A DNA stretch of 64,000 bases from Hyphomicrobiales bacterium (GTDB lineage: Bacteria > Pseudomonadota > Alphaproteobacteria > Rhizobiales > Xanthobacteraceae). Shown one piece after another: positions 10,532 to 22,329 of this stretch. The notes under the pieces are model-generated. The model searched no databases and was not told the DNA's origin. It saw only the letters and a program-made list of their open reading frames with translations. The stretch lies in contig PLBP01000005.1 in NCBI GenBank assembly GCA_003135415.1, positions 29,313 to 93,312 on the forward strand, in the 5' to 3' direction. Each line of letters opens with the position of its first letter. Positions within the stretch are counted from its first letter, which is position 1. Both the position numbers and the translations under genes were made by a program.

Positions 10532-11548
10532 ATGCGCCCGCTCGCTCTTACTCTCGGGGAGCCCGCCGGCGTCGGGCCGGAACTGACGCTTGCGCTTTGG
10601 GCCAAGCGCAAGGCGCTGTGCCTCCCCGCCTTCATCGCGATTGGCGATCCGGCACTGCTCGCGAGCCGCGCGCGGCTCCTGAAACTCGAAATTCCGCTCG
10701 CCGAATGCACGACCGAACAAGCAACGGCCCGCTTCGCTAGCGCGCTGCCAGTATTTCCTACGGGAGAAGTGGCGACGGCATCGCCGGGGAAGCCCGACCG
10801 CACGAGCGCCGCCGCCGCCCGCGCCGCGATTGAGCGCGCCGTCGACCTCGCGGGCGCCGGAAAAGTTTCCGCCGTCGTCACCAACCCGATTGCGAAGTCC
10901 GTACTCTACGAGGCCGGATTCGAATTTCCGGGCCACACCGAATACCTCGCCCATCTTGCGGCGAGACGAGGCGGAGCGGTGCCGCGCCCGGTTATGATGA
11001 TCTGGTGCGAGGAGCTGGCGGTCGTGCCGGCGACCATTCACGTGCCGCTGAAGGAAGTGCCGGCGCTCTTGAGCATCGATCTCATCGTCGAGACCGGCCG
11101 GATTGTCGCGCGCGAACTTAGAGAGCGCTTCGGCATCGCGCGCCCGCGTCTTGCCGTGTGTGGGCTCAACCCGCATGCCGGCGAGGAGGGGCGCATCGGC
11201 CGGGAAGAAATCGAAATCATCGGGCCCGCGATCGAGCGGCTCGTGCAGGAAGGAATCGCCGCGAGCGGACCGTATCCCGCCGATACGCTGTTCCATCCGG
11301 AGGCGCGCAAGCGCCACGACGCGGTAATCGGCATGTATCACGACCAAGTGCTCGCCCCGATCAAGACGATCGCATTCGATCGCGCCGTCAACGTGACACT
11401 CGGGCTTCCGTTCGTGCGCACCTCGCCCGACCACGGCACGGCGTTCGATCTCGCCGGCACCGGCCGCGCCAATCCCGCGAGTCTTCTTGCCGCACTGAAG
11501 CTCGCCGAGCGCCTGGTCGCGGCCAGGACCGCCGTCGCGGCAAAATGA
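10532..11548 (+). CDS. pdxA: 4-hydroxythreonine-4-phosphate dehydrogenase
   Basis: [54 protein letters not shown] motifs. Confidence 0.95.
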   Translation: MRPLALTLGEPAGVGPELTLALWAKRKALCLPAFIAIGDPALLASRARLLKLEIPLAECTTEQATARFASALPVFPTGEVATASPGKPDRTSAAAARAAIERAVDLAGAGKVSAVVTNPIAKSVLYEAGFEFPGHTEYLAHLAARRGGAVPRPVMMIWCEELAVVPATIHVPLKEVPALLSIDLIVETGRIVARELRERFGIARPRLAVCGLNPHAGEEGRIGREEIEIIGPAIERLVQEGIAASGPYPADTLFHPEARKRHDAVIGMYHDQVLAPIKTIAFDRAVNVTLGLPFVRTSPDHGTAFDLAGTGRANPASLLAALKLAERLVAARTAVAAK

Positions 11549-12381
11549 CAGCGCTGCCGCCGCTGCGTGAAGTCGTCCGCCGTTTCGAATTGCGGGCGAG
11601 AAAATCGCTCGGACAGAACTTTCTTCTCGATCTCAACCTGACCGGCCGCATCGCACGCGCAGCCGGCCCACTTGAAGGTGTGACGGTGATCGAAGTCGGA
11701 CCCGGCCCCGGCGGGCTCACCCGCGCGCTGCTCGCGGAAAGGGCAAAGCGCGTCGTCGCGATCGAGCGCGACCCGCGTTGCATCGCGGCGCTCGCCGAGC
11801 TTGCCGAAACTTATCCCGGGCGCCTCAAAGTGATCGAGGGCGACGCGCTCGACTTCGATCCGCGCCCGCATCTCGACGCCGGCCCCGCGCGCATCGTCGC
11901 CAATCTTCCCTACAACATCGCCACGGCACTTCTCCTGCGCTGGCTTTCCATCGAGCCGTGGCCGCCGTTTTACGATTCGCTGGTATTGATGTTTCAGCGC
12001 GAGGTCGCCCTCCGCATCGTCGCCGGTCCCGACGACGACAGCTACGGCCGCCTGAGCGTCATTACAGGCTGGCGCACAGAGGCGAAGATTCTTTTCGACG
12101 TGAACCCGTCCGCCTTCGTGCCACCGCCGAAGGTCACCTCCTCGGTCGTCCGCCTCGTTCCGCGCGCCGTACCGCTCCCGTGCGAGCGCGCTATGCTCGA
12201 GCGCGTGAGCGCCGCCGCATTCGGCCAGCGCCGGAAAATGTTGCGCGCAAGCCTGCGCACGCTCGGCACCGATCCCGCGGCGTTGCTCGCACGCGCGGGC
12301 ATCGATCCGACAAAGCGCGCCGAGGAAATCGATGTCGCCGGATTCGTTGCGCTCGCCAACGCGCTTGCTAAGGTCGAATAA
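11545..12381 (+). CDS. rsmA: 16S rRNA (adenine1518/1519-N6)-dimethyltransferase
   Basis: [48 protein letters not shown] motifs; overlaps pdxA by 4 nt. Confidence 0.95.
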   Translation: MTALPPLREVVRRFELRARKSLGQNFLLDLNLTGRIARAAGPLEGVTVIEVGPGPGGLTRALLAERAKRVVAIERDPRCIAALAELAETYPGRLKVIEGDALDFDPRPHLDAGPARIVANLPYNIATALLLRWLSIEPWPPFYDSLVLMFQREVALRIVAGPDDDSYGRLSVITGWRTEAKILFDVNPSAFVPPPKVTSSVVRLVPRAVPLPCERAMLERVSAAAFGQRRKMLRASLRTLGTDPAALLARAGIDPTKRAEEIDVAGFVALANALAKVE

Positions 12382-12407
12382 AATCCGCGGGCAGCGAGGG
12401 AACGAAC

Positions 12408-13466
12408 ATGAGCCGCATGAGGCGTGAAGTATTCAACGACTATGGCGTTCCGCTCTGCGAAGCGATGAGCGATGTCCCGGCGCCGAAAGGCAGTGAAGTA
12501 CTCGTGCGGGTGGGCCATTGCGGCGTCTGCCATTCCGACATCCATCTGCACGAGGGCTACTTCGATCTCGGGGCTGGCCGGAAACTCGAACTCGCGGGCG
12601 GGCGTCCGCTCCCCTTCACGCTCGGCCATGAAATCGAGGGCACGATCGAAGCGGCGGGTCCCGAGGCCAAGGACGCTCAGGCGGGCCGGCGGGTCGTGGT
12701 CTATCCGTGGATCGGTTGCGGGTCTTGCGCGTTTTGCGCGCGCGGCGAGGAGCATCTGTGCCTCAAGCCGCAGCAGATCGGCATCCAGGTCGATGGCGGC
12801 TATGCGACGCATGTGATGGTGCCGCATCCGCGTTATCTCTTCGACTATGACCCGATCCCGGCTCCGCTCGCCGGCACCTATATGTGTTCCGGCGTTACCG
12901 CTTATTCCGCGGTCGAGAAACTGGGTGCTGTCGCCGAAGACTATCCGGTGCTCATCGTCGGCCTCGGCGGCGTCGGCATGATGGGATTTTCGTTCCTCAA
13001 GGCGCGCTCGAAGTACCCGCCGATCGTGGTCGAGATCGACGCGAAAAAACGCGAATACGCGCTCGCGAACGGCGCCGCCGCCGCGTTCGATCCGAACGAT
13101 CCGGCCTCGCGCAAAGGCATCATGGCCGCGAGCAATGGCGGTGTCCTGGGTGCGATCGACTTCGTTGGCTCGGATAAATCAGCAACTCTTGGCTTTGGCT
13201 CGCTCACCAAGGGCGGAAAGCTCGTGCTCGTGGGCTTGATCGGCGGCGAGATCAAACTTCCGGTGCCGACCTTCCCGCTCAAAGGCGTTTCGATCCTCGG
13301 CAGCTACGTTGGCTCGCTTGCGGAAGCGAAGGCGATGCTTGCGCTTGTGCGCGCAGGTCGCGTGCCTCCAATTCCCGTCTCGACGCGGCCGCTCGCCGAG
13401 GCGCAAGCGGCGCTGGAGGATCTCCGCGCCGGCAAGACCGTCGGCCGCACGGTACTCGTGCCCTAG
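12408..13466 (+). CDS. zinc-dependent alcohol dehydrogenase family protein
   Basis: GHCGVCHSDIHLHEGYF, GHEIEGTIEAAG, GCGSCAFCARGEEHLC, GLGGVGMMG motifs (MDR superfamily). Confidence 0.9.
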   Translation: MSRMRREVFNDYGVPLCEAMSDVPAPKGSEVLVRVGHCGVCHSDIHLHEGYFDLGAGRKLELAGGRPLPFTLGHEIEGTIEAAGPEAKDAQAGRRVVVYPWIGCGSCAFCARGEEHLCLKPQQIGIQVDGGYATHVMVPHPRYLFDYDPIPAPLAGTYMCSGVTAYSAVEKLGAVAEDYPVLIVGLGGVGMMGFSFLKARSKYPPIVVEIDAKKREYALANGAAAAFDPNDPASRKGIMAASNGGVLGAIDFVGSDKSATLGFGSLTKGGKLVLVGLIGGEIKLPVPTFPLKGVSILGSYVGSLAEAKAMLALVRAGRVPPIPVSTRPLAEAQAALEDLRAGKTVGRTVLVP

Positions 13467-13512
13467 AGCATGATCCCGAAAAGTGGAAACCGGTTTTCGA
13501 AAAAGATCATGT
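13465..13512. repeat. Rhizobiales-type palindromic intergenic repeat
   Basis: agagcatgatcccgaaaagtggaaaccggttttcgaaaaagatcatgtc; second, rearranged copy at 55550-55622. Confidence 0.75.
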
Positions 13513-13513
13513 C

Positions 13514-14197
13514 CTAAAGTCTCTTCTGCAACTCGCGCACGAATGTCGCGAGTCCCGTTTGACGCGCGCGCTTCAACCGCTCGGCCGCGACGATCGCGCG
13601 GAGTTCGGCGAAGGCCCGCTCCAGATCGTAATTGATCACAACGTAGTCGTATTCCCGCCAATGGCTCATTTCCCTCCCCGCCTCCGCCATCCGGCGGCGG
13701 ATCACGGGCTCGGAATCCTGCGCTCGACTCTTGAGCCGGCGGCCAAGCTCGGGCGCCGACGGCGGCAGCACGAAGATCGTGACGAGATCGCTGCCGACCT
13801 TGCGCCTGAGCTTATTCGCGCCCTGCCAATCGATGTCGAAGAGAACATCCTTGCCGGCGGCGAGCGCCCGCTCGACCGGCGCGCGCGGCGTGCCGTAGCG
13901 GTGGCCGAAGACTTCCGCCCATTCGAGCAGGTCGCCGCCGCGGATCATATGGGCGAAGCGATCGGCGCCGATGAAATGATAGTGACGCCCGCCGACCTCG
14001 CCCGGCCGGCGCGGACGCGTGGTGACCGAGATCGAAAGCTCGATGGATTTGTCCGCGTCGAGCAGAAGGCGCGACAGCGTGGTCTTGCCCGCCCCCGAAG
14101 GCGAGGACAGCACCAGCATCAGCCCGCGGCGCGCGATCGGGCGGACGCGGCGCTTGCCGTTCGCCTTGCGCAATTTTTTCGACTTCTGCTTCTTCAT
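13514..14197 (-). CDS. gmk: guanylate kinase
   Basis: RGLMLVLSSPSGAGKTTLSRLLL, TTRPRRPGEVGGRHYHFI motifs. Confidence 0.95.
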   Translation of the reverse strand: MKKQKSKKLRKANGKRRVRPIARRGLMLVLSSPSGAGKTTLSRLLLDADKSIELSISVTTRPRRPGEVGGRHYHFIGADRFAHMIRGGDLLEWAEVFGHRYGTPRAPVERALAAGKDVLFDIDWQGANKLRRKVGSDLVTIFVLPPSAPELGRRLKSRAQDSEPVIRRRMAEAGREMSHWREYDYVVINYDLERAFAELRAIVAAERLKRARQTGLATFVRELQKRL

Positions 14198-15090
14198 TCG
14201 ATGTTCTGCACCTGCTCGCGAAACTGGTCGACCGCGGCCTTAAGGTCTAACCCGATGGCGGTGAGCGAGACGTCGTTCGACTTCGCGCAAAGCGTATTCG
14301 ATTCGCGGTTCAGCTCCTGCGCCAGGAAATCGAGCTTGCGCCCGGCCGGGCCGCCTTCGCTCAGCAACTTCTGCGCCGCCTCGACATGCGCCTTCAGCCG
14401 GTCAATCTCCTCACGCACGTCGGCCCTGGCGGCGAGCAGGATCGCTTCTTGATAGAGGCGGTCGGAATCGAGCTTTTCGCCGGTGCCGATAATCGACTTC
14501 ACTTGTTCGGCGAGACGGGCACGGATCGCCTCCGGCGCGCGCGCGGGAGATGCCTCGGCCGCCGCGGTCAGCCGGGCGATCTCGGCGAGACGCGTCTCCA
14601 ACACGCGCGCGAGTGCTGCACCTTCGTTGCGGCGCGCATTCACAAGATCGGACAACGCCGCTTCGAAGCCCCTGGCGACGGCACCTTCCGCTGCGCGGCG
14701 ATCGCCGGCGTTTTCTTCCGTCTCGGTGATTTCCATGACGCCCTTGAGTCCGAGAATTCCGTCGAGGCTCGGCGGGCTCGCGTCGACGCGCTTGGCGATT
14801 CTGCGGATCGTCTCGAGGAGTGCCGCGAGCACCTCCTCGTTCACGCGTACCGCCGGCAGCGCGCCGTTGCGCTCCACATTGAGCGTCGCCGAGACGTTGC
14901 CGCGCGCGAGCTGACGTGCGGCACTCGTGCGCGCCGGCACTTCGATCGCGTCCCAACCTTGCGGCAGGCGCAGACGCAGATCGAGACCCTTGCCGTTGAC
15001 GGATTTCAGTTCCCAAGCCCAGTGGTAGCTGCCCGCCGACCCTTGCGAGCGGGCGAAGCCGGTCATGCTTGCGAGCGGCATCGAAGCCAA
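14194..15090 (-). CDS. yicC: YicC/YloC family endoribonuclease
   Basis: ASMTGFARSQG, ELKSVNGKGLDLRLRLPQGWD, DFLAQELNRESNTLCAKSND signatures. Confidence 0.9.
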   Translation of the reverse strand: MASMPLASMTGFARSQGSAGSYHWAWELKSVNGKGLDLRLRLPQGWDAIEVPARTSAARQLARGNVSATLNVERNGALPAVRVNEEVLAALLETIRRIAKRVDASPPSLDGILGLKGVMEITETEENAGDRRAAEGAVARGFEAALSDLVNARRNEGAALARVLETRLAEIARLTAAAEASPARAPEAIRARLAEQVKSIIGTGEKLDSDRLYQEAILLAARADVREEIDRLKAHVEAAQKLLSEGGPAGRKLDFLAQELNRESNTLCAKSNDVSLTAIGLDLKAAVDQFREQVQNIE

Positions 15091-15155
15091 TTCCCGGCTG
15101 ATCGTTCGAGACGGCGCGAACCTTAGCCGCGCCGCAGGACAGCCTCAAGTCCGCG

Positions 15156-16622
15156 CTACTGCTTTTGGCTCGTGCCTTGCGCCGGCGGGGTCGCGGCGGA
15201 TTGCCCCGCGGCGTCGGTCTTCTTCGCGGTCTTTTTCTTCTGGTTCGTGATCACCGTGCGGGGCGAAGTGAGCGGCGCGCCCGCGGCCGCCGACTGCGGT
15301 TTGGCTTGCGGTACCGGAGTGGACGGTGTGGTCTGCGGAGCGATCTGATCCTGTGCGTTCTGCACCGGATCCTTCGGCTGCTCATTTGACTGGGGCTGCT
15401 GGGTAGCGGCGGGAACGGGTTGTGGCACGGAATTCTGCTGTTGTTTTTCGACGTCGCGCCAGCGCGCGACGTTCTTCGCATGCTGGTCGAGATTCTCCGA
15501 GAAGACATGGCCGCCGCTGCCGTCGGCGACAAAATAGAGGTCGCGGGTGCGGGCGGGATGAGCGGTCGCTTCCAGGGAAGCGCGGCCGGGATTGGCGATC
15601 GGTCCCGGCGGCAGCCCGTCGATCTGGTAGGTATTGTACGCATTGGGCTCGTCCAGCTCCGTGCGCAAAAGCGGCCGGCCGAGCGCGCCCTTGCCGCCCA
15701 TCAGCCCGTAGATGATGGTCGGGTCCGATTGCAGCCGCATGCGCTTGTTGAGCCGATTCACGAAGACGGCCGCGACGCGCGGGCGCTCGTCGGTCTTGCC
15801 AGTTTCCTTTTCGACGATCGAAGCCAGGATGATGAATTCATCCACGCTCTTCAGCGGCAGATCGGACGCGCGGCGATCCCAAACCTCCTGGACGAGCCTG
15901 CGTTGCAAGGCCGCCATGCGCTGCAAAACCTGGTCGCGGGTCGTGCCGACCGTCACCTTGTAGGTTTCCGGAAGTAAGGTGCCTTCCTTCGGGATTTCGC
16001 TCACCTCGCCGGTCAAAACATTGGAATCGCGCAACCGCTGCACGATCTGCTCGCTGGTGAGACCCTCGGGTATCGTCACTTGATGCTGAATCGAACGTCC
16101 GTCGATGATGGCGGAGAGCACGTCGCGCATGCTGGCGTGGGGCTCGATCAGATATTCGCCCGCCTTCATTTCGTCGGTGACGCGAAACGCGACGGCGCCG
16201 GCGACGAACGGAAAGACCTGATCGATGACGCCTTCGCGCTTGAGTGTCTCGGCGATTTCGCGAATTCCCTGGCCGCGCTGAATCACAATGGTGCGCTCGC
16301 GCTCCAGCGGTCCGGCTGCGGTGAGCTTGCCTCGGCCGAGATAGAGCGTGGCGCCGCCCGCGAAAATGAGCAGCAAAAGGCCGGTGAAGATCGCGTTGCC
16401 AATGATCACGAGCGGATTGCGCGCACGCCGGGAAGGCGGCGGCGGCAGGTGGTCGGGAACGAGCGCCTGACGCGGGCTGCGCGGTTGCACGATCGGCCGG
16501 CGCTCGGAATATAACTCGTCGGTGTTCCGAGGCCTCTGCGGCCCCTGTTGATCGCCCGGCATAAATTCGCGTTTCCGTGGTGACCGATTGCGAAACCGAC
16601 GGGTCGGTTTCGTCTGCTCCAT
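15156..16622 (-). CDS. mltG: endolytic murein transglycosylase MltG
   Basis: IPEGLTSEQIVQRL, ASIVEKETGKTDERPRVAAVFVNRLNKRMRLQSDPTIIYGL; Pro/Gln-rich C-terminal tail. Confidence 0.92.
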   Translation of the reverse strand: MEQTKPTRRFRNRSPRKREFMPGDQQGPQRPRNTDELYSERRPIVQPRSPRQALVPDHLPPPPSRRARNPLVIIGNAIFTGLLLLIFAGGATLYLGRGKLTAAGPLERERTIVIQRGQGIREIAETLKREGVIDQVFPFVAGAVAFRVTDEMKAGEYLIEPHASMRDVLSAIIDGRSIQHQVTIPEGLTSEQIVQRLRDSNVLTGEVSEIPKEGTLLPETYKVTVGTTRDQVLQRMAALQRRLVQEVWDRRASDLPLKSVDEFIILASIVEKETGKTDERPRVAAVFVNRLNKRMRLQSDPTIIYGLMGGKGALGRPLLRTELDEPNAYNTYQIDGLPPGPIANPGRASLEATAHPARTRDLYFVADGSGGHVFSENLDQHAKNVARWRDVEKQQQNSVPQPVPAATQQPQSNEQPKDPVQNAQDQIAPQTTPSTPVPQAKPQSAAAGAPLTSPRTVITNQKKKTAKKTDAAGQSAATPPAQGTSQKQ

Positions 16623-16666
16623 GGGTACAGTCTTTGGGCCGAAGTGTCGACTTCAGCCCTGGCAAC

Positions 16667-16741
16667 CTAGTGCCCCGAACCCGAAGTTCGCACGCACCCT
16701 GCCGCAAGGACGATTGCGAACTTCGGAATCGGGACACTAGC
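16667..16741. repeat. long imperfect inverted repeat in the mltG-fabF intergenic region
   Basis: tagtgccccgaacccgaagttcgca ... tgcgaacttcggaatcgggacacta; arms complementary at about 22 of 25 positions. Confidence 0.8.
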
Positions 16742-16774
16742 GGCAATTATGGCGAAAGCGCGAAGGGAGCCGCG

Positions 16775-18043
<1,269 letters not shown>

Positions 18044-18165
18044 TCCCTAACCTCCGGCCGCGGCGACAGAGCGGCTCGAATATCAAAGATCGTTCAAGCT
18101 TGACATGGCCAGTCGAAGGCGACCCTGCAAGTGCTTGAGGCGAGCGTCCTGAAACGCGAAAAGCG

Positions 18166-18402
18166 TCAGGCCGCGGTTTTTTCGAGGAATTTAACGGCGT
18201 CGCCGACGGTGAGAATCGTCTCCGCCGCATCGTCCGGAATTTCGCAGCCGAACTCTTCTTCGAACGCCATTACGAGTTCGACCGTGTCCAGGCTGTCGGC
18301 CCCGAGATCGTCGATGAAACTCGCCTTGTCGGTGACCTTCTCGGGATCGACCCCAAGGTGTTCGACGACGATCTTTTTTACGCGTTCCGGAATATCGCTC
18401 AT
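18166..18402 (-). CDS. acpP: acyl carrier protein
   Basis: [51 protein letters not shown] (DSL phosphopantetheine site). Confidence 0.97.
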   Translation of the reverse strand: MSDIPERVKKIVVEHLGVDPEKVTDKASFIDDLGADSLDTVELVMAFEEEFGCEIPDDAAETILTVGDAVKFLEKTAA

Positions 18403-18546
18403 CGCTCCGCCCTTCGTGGCCCTGTTGCTAAAATCCGTTTTTTCCAGCCGCGGCACTCGTCCGCCGCGAAATCGTTGCGGTCGTTACCATACTTCATTTC
18501 CCATGGCCAGCGCCCCGGCGAAAGCATGCCGAGGGGAAAAGGCCAG

Positions 18547-19284
18547 CTAGATCATTGCCATACCGCCATTCACGTGGATGGTCGCGCCGGTGACATAAGC
18601 GGCTTCGGTCGAGGCAAGATAGACGACCGCCGCGGCGATATCATCCGGCGTGCCGAGACGTGCCGCCGGCACCCGCGTGAGGATCGCCTCGCGCTGCTTG
18701 TCGTTCAGCTTGTCGGTCATGGCGGTGGCGACGAAGCCGGGGGCGACGCAATTCGCGGTAACGCCGCGCCGCGCGTATTCCGACGCGATCGATTTCATCA
18801 TGCCGATGATGCCGGCCTTGGCCGCCGCATAGTTTCCCTGGCCCGGATTGCCGGTGACGCCGACGACCGAGGTAATGCCGATGATGCGGCCGAAGCGGCG
18901 GCGCATCATGCCGATGGTTGCCTTGCGCGCGAGGCGAAAGGTCGCGGTGAGATTGACCGCGATCACCTGATCCCACTCTTCGTCCTTGAGCGACACGAAC
19001 AGATTGTCGCGGGTGATGCCGGCGTTGCAGACGAGAATATCGAGTTGCTTCATGGCAGCCTCGGCCGCGGGCACCAGCGCCTCGACCTCATCCGTCTTGG
19101 AAAGATCGCAAGGCAGCACATGCACGCGCGAGCCAAGCTCGCTCGCGAGCTTGGCGAGCGCGTCCCGCCGCGTGCCGGAAATCGCCACGGCCGCACCCTG
19201 CTTGTGTAGCGCTCGCGCAATGGCGCCGCCGATGCCGCCCGAGGCACCGGTGACAAGCGCGGTCTTTCCGGAAAGATCGAACAT
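18547..19284 (-). CDS. fabG: 3-oxoacyl-ACP reductase
   Basis: TALVTGASGGIGGAIARAL, NAGITRDNL, YAAAKAGIIG motifs; fab cluster. Confidence 0.93.
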   Translation of the reverse strand: MFDLSGKTALVTGASGGIGGAIARALHKQGAAVAISGTRRDALAKLASELGSRVHVLPCDLSKTDEVEALVPAAEAAMKQLDILVCNAGITRDNLFVSLKDEEWDQVIAVNLTATFRLARKATIGMMRRRFGRIIGITSVVGVTGNPGQGNYAAAKAGIIGMMKSIASEYARRGVTANCVAPGFVATAMTDKLNDKQREAILTRVPAARLGTPDDIAAAVVYLASTEAAYVTGATIHVNGGMAMI

Positions 19285-19296
19285 GACGGCTCCGCT

Positions 19297-20238
19297 TTAA
19301 GCCTTGACGTTTTTGAAAGCTAGCACGTCGTCGGCGGTGCCGACGGTCGCGGTACTTACTTCCTTGGCGATGCGCTTTACAAGACCCGCGAGCACCCGAC
19401 CGGAACCGATCTCGACGATCCGGTTCACGCCGTTCGCGGCCAGATACGCCACCGACTGCCGCCAGCGCACGGTGTCGGTGATCTGCGCGACCAGGAGTTT
19501 CACGATCTCGGCGGGATCCTTCACCGGCAGGGCGGTGACATTCGCCACCACTCGAACTTTGGGCGTCCCGACTTTCACCTTTGCAAGTGAAACGGCCATC
19601 ACATCGGCGGCGGGCTTCATCAATGCGCAATGGAAGGGCGCCGACACCGGCAGCATCATCGCCCGCGCGCCGCGGGTTTTGGCGATCGCGACCGCGCGCT
19701 CGACTGCGGTCTTATGGCCGGAGACAACGACCTGCCCCGGCGCGTTGTCGTTCGCGGCTTCGCACACTTCGCCTTGCGCGGCCTCGCGCGCGACCGCTCT
19801 CGCCGCCTCGTCGTCGAGGCCGAGGAGTGCCGCCATCGCGCCGACGCCGACGGGCACCGCCTGTTGCATCGCGCGGCCGCGAATGCGCACGAGGCGTGCC
19901 GCGTCCGCAAGCGCGAAACTGCCGGCGGCGGCGTGGGCGGAATATTCGCCGAGCGAATGGCCGGCGAGGAAGGCGACATCACGCGTGAGATCAATACCGG
20001 CTTCCGCCTCCAACACCCGCAATGCCGCGATCGAAACCGCGAGCAGCGCCGGCTGCGTATTCTCGGTGAGCATGAGCTTGTCGGCCGGCCCTTCCCACAT
20101 GGTCTGCGTCAGCTTCTCGCCGAGCGCCGTGTCCACTTCGTCGAATACCGTGCGCGCGGAGACAAAATTGTCCGCGAGGCTCTTGCCCATGCCGACCGCC
20201 TGGCTGCCCTGGCCCGGGAAAACGAACGCGGTTGTCAT
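19297..20238 (-). CDS. fabD: malonyl-CoA ACP S-malonyltransferase
   Basis: MTTAFVFPGQGSQAVGMGK start at 20238; GHSLGEYSA active site. The ORF track's upstream extension is unlikely. Confidence 0.95.
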   Translation of the reverse strand: MTTAFVFPGQGSQAVGMGKSLADNFVSARTVFDEVDTALGEKLTQTMWEGPADKLMLTENTQPALLAVSIAALRVLEAEAGIDLTRDVAFLAGHSLGEYSAHAAAGSFALADAARLVRIRGRAMQQAVPVGVGAMAALLGLDDEAARAVAREAAQGEVCEAANDNAPGQVVVSGHKTAVERAVAIAKTRGARAMMLPVSAPFHCALMKPAADVMAVSLAKVKVGTPKVRVVANVTALPVKDPAEIVKLLVAQITDTVRWRQSVAYLAANGVNRIVEIGSGRVLAGLVKRIAKEVSTATVGTADDVLAFKNVKA

Positions 20239-20544
20239 GCGGCACGCACTCCTTGCAAAAGCGGGGTGAGAGACAACGGCGGCGCAACTTCTGTCAAGGC
20301 AGGCGGCTCTAAAGATTATGAAATTTCTCGCTTTTTCGGATCGCCCGGAATGCTTGCGCCCCCGCCAAAACCGCGTATAAACCCGCGCTTCGCCGGTTTC
20401 GGCCGGGGGCTGAACGGATGGCCGCTTTACACGCGGCAGGGCTAATTTCCCGGCATCCCGTGTCCCCGCCTTCGAGGATTTTCGAGCCTTTCCGAGGCTC
20501 GGGGGGCTCGGCGCCGGACGGCGATCGAACAGGAAAGGCAATTC

Positions 20545-20970
20545 ATGCCGCTTTACGAGCACATTATTCTCGCGCGTCAGGATGTGACCGCGCAGCAAGT
20601 CGAAGAATTATCCACCCAATACAAGGACGTGATCGAGAAGCACGACGGCAAGATCGTCGGCGATCTCGAATATTGGGGCGTCAAAACCCTCACCTTCCGC
20701 ATCAAGAAAAACCGCAAGGCGCACTTCGCCATGCTCCGCATCGACGCGCCGCCCGCGGCCGTCGTCGAGATGGAGCGCCTGGAGCGCATCAACGAGGACG
20801 TGATCCGCTTCCTCACCGTCCGCGTCGATCAACACGACGAAGGTCCCTCGATCATGTTGCAGAAGCGCGACCGCGACGAGCGCCGCAGCCGTCGCGACCG
20901 CGGCGAAGGTGAGTTCGACGCTCCGGAAGGCGTCGTCGAGGAACCGGCTGCTGAGAAGACCGCGTTATGA
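20545..20970 (+). CDS. rpsF: 30S ribosomal protein S6
   Basis: [31 protein letters not shown]...; next to rpsR. Confidence 0.95.
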   Translation: MPLYEHIILARQDVTAQQVEELSTQYKDVIEKHDGKIVGDLEYWGVKTLTFRIKKNRKAHFAMLRIDAPPAAVVEMERLERINEDVIRFLTVRVDQHDEGPSIMLQKRDRDERRSRRDRGEGEFDAPEGVVEEPAAEKTAL

Positions 20971-21245
20971 GCCGCTCTGCACCTTCCGACGATGGAGGCG
21001 GTGGTGGTGGTGGTGGCGGCGGACGCCGCCCGTTCTTTCGCCGCCGCAAGACCTGCCCGTTCTCCGGCGCCAACGCGCCCAAGATCGACTACAAGGACGC
21101 CAAGCTCCTGCAGCGCTATATCTCCGAGCGCGGCAAGATCGTGCCGAGCCGCATCACGGCGGTGTCGGCGATCAAACAGCGCGAGCTTGCGTCCGCGATC
21201 AAGCGCGCGCGCTTTCTCGGGCTCCTCCCCTACGTAATCCGTTGA
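20967..21245 (+). CDS. rpsR: 30S ribosomal protein S18
   Basis: [39 protein letters not shown]; 4-nt overlap with rpsF; N-terminal poly-Gly tract. Confidence 0.95.
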   Translation: MSRSAPSDDGGGGGGGGGGRRPFFRRRKTCPFSGANAPKIDYKDAKLLQRYISERGKIVPSRITAVSAIKQRELASAIKRARFLGLLPYVIR

Positions 21246-21345
21246 GGCGCAAGCCTCGGCATAAGTCGTAAGCCGCCCGGATGGTCCGGCGGCGATGGTT
21301 GGGGCGGCGACGCCTCTAACCGCTCAAAAAGCGGGACAGCTGACG

Positions 21346-22314
21346 ATGGTACAGATCGTTTTCATCGGCCTCGGCGCGGGCATCGCCTCCGCGCTCCTGT
21401 TCGCGTCGATCGCATCGGGCTCGCCGATATCGATTCTTCTGTTCTACCTCGCGCCGCTACCGATCCTCTTGGCCGGCATCGGCTGGAGCCACCTCGCCGC
21501 ACTCATCGCGGCCCTCGCCGCTGCTGCTGGTCTTGGAGTTCTGTTCGGCTTCTGGTTTCTCATCGCCCACTTCGTCGGTGTCGGCGTACCCGCCTATCTC
21601 ATCGCTTATGTCGCAATGCTCGGCCGACACGCGCCGGATGGCACGGTGGAATGGTATCCGGTAGGTAAGCTCGTGCTGTGGGCCGCCGGGATCGCGGCGG
21701 TTTCGACCGCGCTCACAATTCCCGTGTTCGGCAGCGATCTCGATTCCTACCGCTCGACGGTGAAGGAGATTTTCGAGCGCGTCATACGCCTGCAGCTCGG
21801 CACGCCCGCTGGCGAACCGCTGAAGTTGCCGAATGGCGGCGACCCCGCCGCCGCGCTCGATCTCCTCGCAACCGTGATGCCGCCCATCGCCGCGGCGATC
21901 GCGATGCTCACCAGCCTCTTTAATCTGTGGCTGGCGGGAAGGATCGCGCGGGTGTCGGGAAGGCTCAAGCGGGCGTGGCCCGATCTTTCCGCCCTGAACT
22001 TTCCGGCGATGACGCCGGTCGCCCTCCTCGCGGCGATCGCGCTGTCGTTTCTCGCCAGCATCGTCGGCGTTGCCGCCGGCATGCTCGCGGCCTGCCTTCT
22101 GCTCGCTTACGCCATCCTCGGCTTCGTGGTCATCCATCAGCTCACCCGCCCACTCACGGCGCGCAGCGTCATCCTCGGCGCGGTGTGGCTCGTGGTGCTC
22201 TCGCTCGGGTGGCCCGCAATCGTCGTCGCCCTGGTCGGGCTCGCCGACGGGTTGCTGGACCTGCGCAAGACGAACAAACCAAATTCCAATCTTCCCCCCA
22301 ACAAACCGAACTGA
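21346..22314 (+). CDS. DUF2232 domain-containing membrane protein
   Basis: Polytopic protein between rpsR and rplI, typical alphaproteobacterial position; start taken at MVQIVFIGLG. Confidence 0.75.
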   Translation: MVQIVFIGLGAGIASALLFASIASGSPISILLFYLAPLPILLAGIGWSHLAALIAALAAAAGLGVLFGFWFLIAHFVGVGVPAYLIAYVAMLGRHAPDGTVEWYPVGKLVLWAAGIAAVSTALTIPVFGSDLDSYRSTVKEIFERVIRLQLGTPAGEPLKLPNGGDPAAALDLLATVMPPIAAAIAMLTSLFNLWLAGRIARVSGRLKRAWPDLSALNFPAMTPVALLAAIALSFLASIVGVAAGMLAACLLLAYAILGFVVIHQLTRPLTARSVILGAVWLVVLSLGWPAIVVALVGLADGLLDLRKTNKPNSNLPPNKPN

Positions 22315-22329
22315 ACGAAGGAGCCTGCC

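Noticed and set aside
20345-20544. Possible S6:S18 autoregulatory leader RNA upstream of rpsF
   Set aside because: Plausible GC-rich hairpins near the start, but I could not confirm the conserved motif by eye; needs a covariance-model search.
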